Of a DNA stretch of 5,939 nt, positions 1 through 5,832 are shown one piece after another. Position 1 is the stretch's first letter. Each line of letters opens with the position of its first letter. Source of the stretch: Candidatus Coatesiibacteriota bacterium (GTDB taxonomy: Bacteria > B130-G9). The stretch lies in NCBI GenBank assembly GCA_016929465.1, contig JAFGIT010000177.1, forward strand, positions 1 to 5,939, in the 5' to 3' direction. The position numbers were made by a program, and so were the translations under genes. The notes beneath the pieces are model-generated. The model was given only the letters and a program-made list of their open reading frames with translations, did not search any database and was not told where the DNA came from.

Positions 1-1
1 C

Positions 2-808
2 ATCGACATGCCGGTCAAGTCGTATTCGTCGGGAATGTATGTCCGGCTTGGATTCGCGGTCGCAGTCCACGTCAGGCCGGACATCCTGATAATCGACGAA
101 GCGCTCGCAGTCGGTGACGAGGCTTTCCAGCAGAAATCGCTCAATAAGATCCTGGAGTTCAACAAGGAAGGGAAGACGATCCTATTCGTCTCCCATAACC
201 TGGCGGCAATCGAGCGTCTTTGCGACACTTGCGTCTGGATGCAGAAAGGCGAGATAAAGAGCATGGGCTCGGTGCGGGACATACTGCGGGAATACGACAG
301 CCACGTCGCGGAGGGGTTTGTCGCGAAGCTCGACGAGAGTCGGGGGCTCGAGGTCAAGGAGGAAATCGAGGGCCGGCGAGGGGATCTGACGATACGGATA
401 ACCGGCGTTAACTTCCTCGATGGGAAGGGGAATGAGACCCGCTCTTTCGCGATCGGCGATTCGATGACGGTCCGGGTTGATTACGAGGCGGACGTGGCAT
501 GTGAGGCTCCGGTCTTTGGCATCGCCATCTGGCGGGAAGACAACCTCTACATCTATGGGACGAATACGCTCTGGGACAAATTCGAGACGAAGCCGATACG
601 CCCAGGCCCCGGTTCGTTCGAGATGAAATACGACGCACTCTCGATACTTGATGGGCACTACAAGGTCTCGGTCGCAATCTTCAAGCCCGGCGGCGCGACT
701 CCGTATGACGCTTTCGACTTCCACCCGCCGCACTACCCGTTCCGCGTTCAGGGCGAGGGCACATCCCACGGCATCGCCTTCCTGGAGCACTCCTGGAGGC
801 AACCGTAG
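2..808 (+). CDS. Wzt-like polysaccharide export ABC transporter ATP-binding protein (5' truncated)
   Basis: This is the 3' part of an ATPase that powers export of a lipid-linked surface polysaccharide (O-antigen or capsule type) across the inner membrane with a Wzm-type permease. The reading frame is open to the window edge, so the ATG at 8 is internal. The ABC signature is YSSGM (bases 23-37), the variant typical of the Wzt/TagH branch. It is followed by Walker B ILIIDE (83-100), a D-loop (LAVGDEAF) and the H-loop histidine in FVSHN. Walker A and the Q-loop must lie upstream of base 1. From about base 380 the protein changes into a beta-rich domain matching the Wzt C-terminal domain, which in characterised homologues binds the glycan and sets export specificity. 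Full-length relatives have about 400 or more residues, so roughly the first third is missing. The permease and glycosyltransferases are presumably upstream. The family is secure; the exact glycan is unknown. Confidence 0.93.
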   Translation: MDMPVKSYSSGMYVRLGFAVAVHVRPDILIIDEALAVGDEAFQQKSLNKILEFNKEGKTILFVSHNLAAIERLCDTCVWMQKGEIKSMGSVRDILREYDSHVAEGFVAKLDESRGLEVKEEIEGRRGDLTIRITGVNFLDGKGNETRSFAIGDSMTVRVDYEADVACEAPVFGIAIWREDNLYIYGTNTLWDKFETKPIRPGPGSFEMKYDALSILDGHYKVSVAIFKPGGATPYDAFDFHPPHYPFRVQGEGTSHGIAFLEHSWRQP

Positions 809-821
809 AGGCTACACAATC

Positions 822-827
822 GAGGAG
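822..827 (+). promoter_or_regulatory. Shine-Dalgarno site of the HEPN gene
   Basis: GAGGAG ends 6 bases before the ATG at 834. This decides the start: the same frame is open back to about 648, but that extension overlaps the ATPase gene, is rich in Ser/Arg/Thr and has no family similarity, whereas the protein from 834 begins exactly like HI0074-family members. Confidence 0.75.
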
Positions 828-833
828 AAAGAC

Positions 834-1250
834 ATGACGGCACAGGACATCCGATGGATACAGAGATTCAACCACTTCAAAAGCGCTCTGAGTCAATTGA
901 GTAAATTCATTGAAAAGGGTGATTTGAATGAGCTCGAGCAGCAGGGCCTGATTCAGGCTTTTGAATACACCCATGAATTAGCCTGGAATACATTGAAGGA
1001 CTTTCTTGAAGGTCGGGGCGGGGGGAATCTGTATGGTTCAAGGGATACAACACGCCTTGCCTTTAGGCGAGGTGTAATCGAAAACGGAGAGGCATGGATG
1101 GAGATGATTAAGGACCGGAACCTGACCTCTCACACGTATAATGAAGATGTGGCATCGAAGATCGCCGCCAATGTCCTTGGGATTTATTTCGCCGAGTTTC
1201 AGGCGTTCGGCGCGACGATGGAGAGGCTTGCGCGGGAGCAGGAAGAGTGA
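834..1250 (+). CDS. HEPN-fold HI0074-family protein (nucleotidyltransferase substrate-binding protein; HepT-like putative toxin)
   Basis: The 138-residue all-helical protein is partner to the nucleotidyltransferase that follows. The N-terminus (DIRWIQRFNHF) and the segment LIQAFEYTHELAWNTLKDFL are typical of the HI0074 family. RNLTSHTY (R95, H100, Y102; bases 1116-1139) fits the RX4HXY motif of HEPN ribonucleases. In the studied HepT/MntA pair, the Arg and His are needed for RNA cleavage, and the partner MNT neutralises the toxin by adenylylating the motif tyrosine. All three residues are present here, so a HEPN toxin role is plausible, although HI0074-type proteins were first described as substrate-binding subunits and nuclease activity is not shown for most. 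The stop codon overlaps the GTG start of the MNT gene, indicating translational coupling. Hand counting gives about 45% GC over 841-1020, against roughly 63% in samples of the upstream ATPase gene, suggesting separate acquisition. No dedicated promoter is evident in the 25 bp upstream gap. Confidence 0.92.
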   Translation: MTAQDIRWIQRFNHFKSALSQLSKFIEKGDLNELEQQGLIQAFEYTHELAWNTLKDFLEGRGGGNLYGSRDTTRLAFRRGVIENGEAWMEMIKDRNLTSHTYNEDVASKIAANVLGIYFAEFQAFGATMERLAREQEE

Positions 1251-1558
1251 GGTTCGGTCTCAAGGAGAGCACCATCGAGAAGATCAGGGAGGTGCTTTCC
1301 CATTACCCACAAGTCCAGAAGGCGATTCTCTATGGCTCGCGCGCGAAGGGCAACTATAAGAACGGTTCGGATATCGACCTCACTCTGTGCGGGGACGAGT
1401 TGACCCTCGAATTGCAGCATAAAATTGACGAAGAACTCGACGACCTGCTACTTCCTTATATGTTCGACCTCTCCATCCTGAGCAACATCAAAGACGCCGA
1501 CCTACTCGATCACATCAAGCGTGTGGGCCAAGTTTTCTACGAGCGGCGAAAGACCTAG
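1247..1558 (+). CDS. Minimal nucleotidyltransferase (MNT) domain protein, putative antitoxin partner of the HEPN protein
   Basis: The 103-residue protein belongs to the DNA polymerase beta-like nucleotidyltransferase superfamily (NTP_transf_2). YGSRAKGNYKNGSDIDL holds the GSx10DxD active site: G30 and S31 for nucleotide phosphate contact, D42 and D44 for metal binding. A likely third carboxylate is D74 in MFDLSIL. It is single-domain, as expected for MNT antitoxins, with no appended domain. The start is GTG at 1247, overlapping the TGA of the HEPN gene by four bases, with GGGAG at 1234-1238 as ribosome binding site. The order, HEPN first then MNT with overlap, is usual for these modules. By analogy with MntA it would transfer AMP from ATP to the HEPN partner and silence it; this is inferred from family and context. 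The alternative, a nucleotidyltransferase acting on some other substrate with the HEPN protein as adaptor, cannot be excluded. Composition is closer to the rest of the window than that of the HEPN gene. Confidence 0.92.
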   Translation: MRFGLKESTIEKIREVLSHYPQVQKAILYGSRAKGNYKNGSDIDLTLCGDELTLELQHKIDEELDDLLLPYMFDLSILSNIKDADLLDHIKRVGQVFYERRKT

Positions 1559-1620
1559 CGCAATCGACGCCCCTTCACCTTTCCCTTCTCCCAGTCCCCT
1601 CGTCCACACCCCTGTCACCG
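1559..1620. other. Convergent spacer, polypyrimidine on the plus strand
   Basis: The 62 bp lie between the stop of the MNT gene and the stop of the minus-strand beta-helix gene. The sequence is almost purely C/T on the plus strand, with five runs of three or four C between 1570 and 1612. I could find no clear stem-loop with a T-tract on either strand, so no intrinsic terminator is called. Confidence 0.6.
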
Positions 1621-3126
1621 TCATATTGCCGCCGCGCGAATCTCGAATTGCCACTCATCAATCGATATGACCCCCGAGGGGCCTTCACCGGGGCGACAGG
1701 CGGCCGCGAAGTAGCTATAGCTCCCCTGCTCAATCCCAGCCGGAATTGTCAGCTCGAACATGGTCTCAGGCCAGGCCGCGAAGCCTGAAGGCAGAACCAG
1801 ATCGGAAAAGCAAGGCCAGGCGCCATCCGCGAAGCCATCATTGGTCAGCGAGAGCAGGAACCCATTCGGTCTCACGATCACCGCGTAGACGTCAACCTCA
1901 ATGTCGTCACCCCGGTTCTCGATACCCATAAAGCCCTGGATAACATCTCCAGGAGCGAACTCTTCTGAATTCAGGGCGCAGATTACCTCGACATGGGTGT
2001 TCTGTTCAGGCAGCCGATAATGATAGCCCATATCGACGACGCCCGTGTCCGGCGTCCCATCCGCTTGAGTCGTCCGGTCGGAAAGGCCCGCCTCATCCGC
2101 GCTCACCGAGCCGGTATTCACGCACGGGCTATTGGGGTCTAGGTAGTATCCCCCAAGCGGACCGGAGACAAGGAGGGGATCATCGGAGATGTTACCTTCG
2201 CCGCTACCTGTCCAATTCTGAATACAGCAATGACTCGGAGGTACCGTATCCAAGAGCTGATCATCCCCAGAGAAATTATTCCCCCAAATGACGCAATTGG
2301 TGACATTTGAGTCGCAGATGTCGATAGCGGCTACCGAGTTGCGGAAGAATGTGCAATTCCCGATCGGTCCTTGGTAATTGCGGACTCCGGCGCTCGTATT
2401 GCCGAATATAAGGCAATTGAAAAGGCCATGCACCCCTCCGCAAACTCCGGCGCCATAATCGGACGAATTGTCGGTGATCACACAATCTGATATTCTGCCT
2501 ATACATCCATACAGGCCGGCGCCGCCATACGCGCTGTGGCCTGCGATATAACAGCCGGTGATATTGCCATTGCACAGGAAGAGACCGCCACCTTCCCAGC
2601 AGCCCATGCCGCCATATCTATTATTCGTTATTTCGCAATTGACGATCTCACCATCACAGAATGCGACCCCACCACCCTCCATTCCCTCATTCGAGGTTAT
2701 CACGCAGTTCTCTATTGATGCGTGGGTGTGCGGCAATTGGTATTCTCCTCCATCGATCCCGCCTCCATAATAGCTGCGCCCCTTTGTGATGGTGAAACCC
2801 ATTAGACGGCAAGTCCCACTCTCCACCCCAGAGAACCTGACGACTGAGTCGCTACTGGCTCCATCAATGATCGTTGAGGCGACGACATCCTTATCCTCGG
2901 GATCTGTGCATCGCAGGACGATATTCTTCCCATCGAAGTGGATGTTCTCATAGAACGTCCCCGGATGGACAACTATCTCATCGCCATCCAGCGAGGCATC
3001 GATTGCGGCTTGGATCGACGCGAAGTCACCCGTCCCATCCTGCCTGACGTGATAGGTCTCGGCCTCCAGGCCGGTTGCCGCGAGCACGACCAGCAGTAAG
3101 ACCACGGCCGATGCTATTGCTCTCAT
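1621..3126 (-). CDS. Secreted right-handed parallel beta-helix protein (short paralogue)
   Basis: The predicted exported protein has 501 residues. The start at 3126 is chosen because GGAGGAG lies just upstream and the protein then begins with a signal peptide (MRAIASAVVLLLVVLAATG, likely cleavage after A22). An ATG 36 bases further upstream would put a charged stretch before the signal and has no comparable site. Residues 24-75 carry a pectinesterase-like N-terminal motif (QDGTGDFASIQAAID, then HPGTFYENI). Residues 95-285 are beta-helix coils of about 20-28 residues, each with an NCxI-type cysteine and most with GGGxxxC. Residues 315-370 form a closing module ending DMGYHY. Residues 377-498 look like a beta-sandwich (Ig/CARDB-like). 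The pectinesterase catalytic motifs (QDT, DF[IV]FG, LGRPW) are not visible, so a binding or structural surface role is more likely than enzymatic. No C-terminal anchor or sorting signal is seen. It matches the first half of the upstream gene and probably shares its transcript. The biological role is unknown. Confidence 0.85.
   Translation of the reverse strand: MRAIASAVVLLLVVLAATGLEAETYHVRQDGTGDFASIQAAIDASLDGDEIVVHPGTFYENIHFDGKNIVLRCTDPEDKDVVASTIIDGASSDSVVRFSGVESGTCRLMGFTITKGRSYYGGGIDGGEYQLPHTHASIENCVITSNEGMEGGGVAFCDGEIVNCEITNNRYGGMGCWEGGGLFLCNGNITGCYIAGHSAYGGAGLYGCIGRISDCVITDNSSDYGAGVCGGVHGLFNCLIFGNTSAGVRNYQGPIGNCTFFRNSVAAIDICDSNVTNCVIWGNNFSGDDQLLDTVPPSHCCIQNWTGSGEGNISDDPLLVSGPLGGYYLDPNSPCVNTGSVSADEAGLSDRTTQADGTPDTGVVDMGYHYRLPEQNTHVEVICALNSEEFAPGDVIQGFMGIENRGDDIEVDVYAVIVRPNGFLLSLTNDGFADGAWPCFSDLVLPSGFAAWPETMFELTIPAGIEQGSYSYFAAACRPGEGPSGVISIDEWQFEIRAAAI
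2017..2184 (-). repeat. 56-residue closing module, copy in the short paralogue
   Basis: This segment runs from DDPLLVSGPLG to GVVDMGYHY. The other two copies (3189-3356 and 4813-4980) have exactly the same length, 168 bases. Shared pattern: DPL...GPLGxYYL...SPC, then AGLSxRTTQxDGxPDxG and VDMGYHY. It resembles the segment that caps beta-helix domains in 'choice-of-anchor Q'-type proteins. Confidence 0.75.
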
Positions 3127-3179
3127 GTCTCCTCCATTATCCAAATTGTCTTCATCCCCCATCCCCCATCTTTCATCCC
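3127..3179 (-). other. Short intergenic spacer with G-rich direct repeats
   Basis: The 53 bp lie between the two minus-strand beta-helix genes. Read on the minus strand, it holds GATGGGGGATGGGGGATGAA (two adjacent GGGGGAT units) preceded by GGGATGAAA, and ends with the Shine-Dalgarno site. No terminator hairpin or convincing promoter is visible, which fits co-transcription of the two genes. Confidence 0.6.
3129..3135 (-). promoter_or_regulatory. Shine-Dalgarno site fixing the start of the short beta-helix gene
   Basis: GGAGGAG on the minus strand lies directly upstream of the ATG at 3126-3124, with four bases between GGAGG and ATG. The match to the 16S rRNA 3' end is strong. It argues for the 3126 start over the in-frame ATG at 3162, which has no such site. 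Confidence 0.75.
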
Positions 3180-4010
3180 TTAAATAGGATAGTGGTATCC
3201 CATATCAACAGTCCCGGTATCCGGCGAACCATCCTCCTGGGTGGTCCGGCCGGAGAGGCCGGCATCTACGGCTGATTGGCTGCCTGCGTCTATGCAGGGG
3301 CTGGCGGATGAGAGGTAATACTCGCCGAGGGGGCCGGTGGCGAACAGCGGGTCGGTGTGGATGTTGCCGATGCCGTCATCCATATCCTCGACGAGACAAT
3401 ATTTCGCGGAGAAACCTTTGAGGTCATCTCCGTTGCCCCAGACAATGCAATTCCTGATCACAGGGAGGTAGGTATAGTAATCAAGCCATAGCCCTCCACC
3501 GCCACTCGCATTTGAGGAGTGGTTAAGGACAATTGTGTTGTTTTCGATGGTGGGGATGCTCATTTCATAGCAGCAAATTCCGGCTCCTACGCACGAGGAG
3601 TTCTCCACAATCAGGTTGTTTATGATTGTAGGAGAAATTCCGAAGCAATATATGCCGCCGCCGCCGAGATAAGGCTCAAAATGCCGGTCCGTCGAGTTCC
3701 TTCTAATGATGTTTCCTATAATCAATGGCGCGTCGAGAGGGGTCTGAGAGAAAGATACAAGGCATATCGCGCCACCATAGAACTCCGCGCGATTGTCCTC
3801 GATTATGTTATCTTGAATGGTCGAATCTCCATTCGACATGGATAGGGCACCCCCGCCCGGCGCCTCATTTTCCGCTATGTGGTTGAACGCGATGGTCGCG
3901 GAGCAACCGGCGCCACAGCTTATGCCTCCACCACGTCCGGCGGAGTTGGCTGAGATCCTATTGCACATTATTGTCGGCGAGGAGTTAGCCACAAGGAATA
4001 TGCCCCCCCC
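3180..4010 (-). pseudogene. 3' part of the long beta-helix gene, out of frame with its 5' part
   Basis: This stretch encodes the last 273 residues of the long paralogue and is displaced by one base from the upstream frame at the poly-C/G run 4003-4011. An open frame extends upstream to an ATG at 4109, but the residues before the G run there are a shadow of the real upstream frame, with no export signal. From IFLVANSSP onward it is a clean second beta-helix: repeated units such as TIxxNxIxxN followed by GGGIxC or GGAIC. It ends in the third 56-residue closing module (GLSGRTTQEDGSPDTG, then DMGYHYPI and stop). As the sequence stands, this part has no plausible start of its own. With eight rather than nine G it would join the upstream part without interruption into a protein of 872 residues. 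Whether it is broken, phase-variable or a sequencing artefact cannot be told from one sequence. Confidence 0.75.
3189..3356 (-). repeat. 56-residue closing module, copy at the C-terminus of the long paralogue
   Basis: This segment runs from TDPLFATGPLGEYYL to GTVDMGYHY and is followed only by Pro-Ile and the stop. It is the most diverged of the three copies (GLSGRTTQED where the others have GLSDRTTQAD), but has the same length to the residue. Confidence 0.75.
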
Positions 4011-5799
4011 CACTGCCGTTTTCAGCGTGGTTTCCGGTGATGGCGTTGTCGCGGACGACAGGAGAACTGCCCGAGCAACGGATACCTGCCCCAGACAGTG
4101 CACACCCACCAGTGATAGTGAATCGCTCGATGCAGCCGCCCGAGATTGCTTCGCACGATATGACCCCGGCTAGTTCTTCAGCGTCGAGAATCGTCGTCTC
4201 GCAATCCTCGCCGGAGAGCGACACCCAGCTCCTCATGTTGAGCGGGAACGATTCACCGTTGGTTGTGAACGCGTATCTGCCTGCAGCGACGTGGACCGCT
4301 ACGGGTCGCCCCTCTGTTGCCGCGACCGAGCTAAGCGCGTGTGTGATCGTCCGCCATGGAGAATTCTCTGAGCCGTCATTTGCGTCATCCCCCGCTACGG
4401 CGTCAACGTAATAATCGGTGGCAGATGGCGCAGTAACCACAAATGGGAATTCATCCAAAGCAAGGATGTCGGAATAGCCTTCACTGACCCGACAGATGGC
4501 TGAGAGATATGTGTAGTTGCCTGCTTCGGCGTCTGCCGGGATTGCCATATCAAAGATCTTCTCAGGCCAGACCGTGAAACCTGAAGGCAGGACTTGTTCG
4601 GAGAACCATGGCCAAGCGCCATCCACAAAGCCATCATGCGTCAGCGAGAGCATTGAGCCATCCGGCAGGACAATCACGGCGTAGATATCTACCGTGACCT
4701 CGTCGCCCTGGTTCTCGATACCCATATAGCCTTGCATAACGTCTGCAGGAGCGAACACATCTGCATTCAGGGAGCAGATCACCTCAACATCAATCTCATT
4801 CTCCGGGAGCGGATAATGATAGCCCATATCGACAATCCCACTGTCCGGCATCCCGTCCGCCTGAGTCGTCCGGTCGGAAAGGCCCGCCTCTTCTGCCGAC
4901 CGGTTTTCCGCGTCAATGCACGGGCTTTGAGGATCAAGGTAGTACTCGCCGAGTGGACCGAAGACAAAGAGGGGATCGTCCGAAATATTGCCGAGGCCGC
5001 CCCCGGCCCAGTCCTGAATACATGAATAGCTTATCGATCCGCAGTCATAGAGCTCAGGACCCTCTGGAGCATCATTTGACCAGATAATGCAGCTCGTAAT
5101 CGGCCCGATACACTTATATACCCCTCCTCCATTGTACGAAGCTGAGTTGCCACTGATTGTGCAGTTTGTGATCGGTCCAAGACACCAGGAAAGGCCTCCG
5201 CCAAAATAGGCCCCATTGTCGGTAATACAGCAATTCGTGATCGGCCCATTACAGCTGTCTAGTCCGCCCCCGAACTCAGCTGCATTGCCGCTGATTATGC
5301 AGTTTCGGATTATCCCGTAGCACCAAGAGATTCCTCCCCCGAAGCTTGTGGCGAAATTCCCGCTGATCATGCAGTTTGCGATTGTCGCACGTGAATGGGG
5401 ACCATCCCATGCGCCTCCGCTGATTCCTCCGCCATATAGCGCCCATCCCTCAGTGATCTTGAAGCCAGAGAGAAGGCAGGTTTCGCTCTCGGTCGCACCA
5501 AATCTAACAACACTGCTATTCCGTTCACCATTGATCACCGTCGCCTCGACCACACCCCAGTCGTCCGGATCAGTTGAGCGAAGCACGATATTGGCCCCAT
5601 TGAATTGGATGTTTTCGTAATACGTCCCCGGATGGACAATGATCTCGTCCCCCTCGACGGCGACGTCGATCGCATGCTGGATAGCCCTAAAATCCCCCGC
5701 CCCATCCTGCCTCACGTGATACGTCCCAGCGTCCGCGCCGGGGGCGGCGAACACCAATGCAATCCAAAGACAAAATAGGACTATCACCGATCTCATCAT
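3985..5799 (-). CDS. Secreted parallel beta-helix protein, long paralogue (5' part, frameshifted at a poly-G tract)
   Basis: As read, this is 604 residues. Order: signal peptide (residues 1-24, APGADA before the cleavage site), pectinesterase-like N-terminal motif (QDGAGDF, HPGTYYENI), and beta-helix coils at about 90-240. Four coils (140-237) have a 23-24-residue period with cysteines at 143/167/190/213/237 and 160/183/206/230. Then come a 56-residue closing module (274-329), a beta-sandwich-like domain (about 335-456), and a DUF1565-like start of a second helix (YYVDAVAGDDANDGSENSPW, from 463). After GSGGG at 595-599 the frame runs into HIPCG and a stop. One base fewer in the nine-G run restores GSGGGIFLVANSSP and a full 872-residue protein ending at 3180. 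Start: two adjacent ATGs (5799, 5796) follow AGAGAGG; the second aligns with the paralogue's MRA start and has seven-base spacing, so either is possible. The first 456 residues parallel the whole downstream protein. Role unknown, probably outside the cytoplasm. Confidence 0.82.
   Translation of the reverse strand: MMRSVIVLFCLWIALVFAAPGADAGTYHVRQDGAGDFRAIQHAIDVAVEGDEIIVHPGTYYENIQFNGANIVLRSTDPDDWGVVEATVINGERNSSVVRFGATESETCLLSGFKITEGWALYGGGISGGAWDGPHSRATIANCMISGNFATSFGGGISWCYGIIRNCIISGNAAEFGGGLDSCNGPITNCCITDNGAYFGGGLSWCLGPITNCTISGNSASYNGGGVYKCIGPITSCIIWSNDAPEGPELYDCGSISYSCIQDWAGGGLGNISDDPLFVFGPLGEYYLDPQSPCIDAENRSAEEAGLSDRTTQADGMPDSGIVDMGYHYPLPENEIDVEVICSLNADVFAPADVMQGYMGIENQGDEVTVDIYAVIVLPDGSMLSLTHDGFVDGAWPWFSEQVLPSGFTVWPEKIFDMAIPADAEAGNYTYLSAICRVSEGYSDILALDEFPFVVTAPSATDYYVDAVAGDDANDGSENSPWRTITHALSSVAATEGRPVAVHVAAGRYAFTTNGESFPLNMRSWVSLSGEDCETTILDAEELAGVISCEAISGGCIERFTITGGCALSGAGIRCSGSSPVVRDNAITGNHAENGSGGGHIPCG
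4003..4011 (-). repeat. Nine-base poly-C tract (poly-G on the coding strand) at the frameshift
   Basis: This is the longest homopolymer noticed in the window, and it lies exactly where the beta-helix reading frame breaks. Nine G gives GSGGG-HIPCG-stop; eight G gives GSGGG-IFLVANSSP with the second beta-helix continuing. Such tracts change length by slipped-strand mispairing and are the classic form of phase-variation switch; they are also a frequent site of sequencing error. Confidence 0.9.
4813..4980 (-). repeat. 56-residue closing module, internal copy in the long paralogue
   Basis: This segment runs from DDPLFVFGPLGEYYL to GIVDMGYHY at residues 274-329. It is closest to the copy in the short paralogue: 29 consecutive bases are identical between 4862-4890 and 2066-2094, which points to recent duplication or gene conversion. 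Confidence 0.75.
5080..5382 (-). repeat. Array of 23-24-residue beta-helix coil repeats
   Basis: Four consecutive coils have the pattern (I/P)ITNCxISGNxAxxxGGGxxxCxG, encoding residues 140-240 of the long paralogue. Cysteines recur at spacings of 24, 23, 23 and 24 in one column and 23, 23 and 24 in the other. The DNA repeat is imperfect; the protein period is what is conserved. Confidence 0.8.
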
Positions 5800-5803
5800 G
5801 CTA

Positions 5804-5810
5804 CCTCTCT
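5804..5810 (-). promoter_or_regulatory. Probable ribosome binding site of the long beta-helix gene
   Basis: AGAGAGG on the minus strand ends four bases before the ATG at 5799 and seven before the ATG at 5796. The longer spacing and alignment with the paralogue's start mildly favour 5796; the difference is one methionine. Confidence 0.5.
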
Positions 5811-5832
5811 TGACCTTTTTGACCTATTGACC
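5810..5832 (-). repeat. Three short GGTCAA direct repeats in the leader
   Basis: GGTCAA occurs three times on the minus strand (5827-5832, 5819-5824, 5810-5815), with starts 8 and 9 bases apart, immediately upstream of the ribosome binding site. It could be slippage-generated or a small operator; nothing further supports binding by a regulator. Confidence 0.5.

Noticed and set aside
182-802. Long minus-strand open frame opposite the ATPase gene
   Set aside because: It is a shadow of a high-GC gene; no recognisable domain or ribosome binding site, while the plus strand encodes a clear ABC ATPase with Wzt-type C-terminus.
648-833. In-frame N-terminal extension of the HEPN gene
   Set aside because: It overlaps the ATPase coding region, is low-complexity Ser/Arg/Thr-rich, and the ATG at 834 has a proper Shine-Dalgarno site and the family's usual N-terminus.
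1559-1620. Bidirectional intrinsic terminator between the convergent genes
   Set aside because: No inverted repeat followed by a T-tract could be found on either strand.
4003-4011. Programmed ribosomal frameshift at the G run
   Set aside because: Restoring the frame would need a shift on a pure G run, but I see no conserved downstream stem-loop or internal Shine-Dalgarno arrangement, and tract-length variation or sequencing error explains it more simply.
3519-4173. Plus-strand open frames across the beta-helix genes (also near 1746, 2536, 4037 and 5348)
   Set aside because: They lie opposite well-conserved repeat-coding sequence, have biased compositions and no domain similarity.
5080-5382. 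CRISPR-like repeat array
   Set aside because: The periodicity is in the protein (23-24 residues), the DNA units are imperfect and there are no unique spacers; it is a coding beta-helix repeat.
834-5799. A single combined defence system of the HEPN/MNT pair and the beta-helix genes
   Set aside because: The two groups are on opposite strands and convergent, the beta-helix proteins are exported while the HEPN/MNT pair is cytoplasmic, and nothing in the sequence links their functions.
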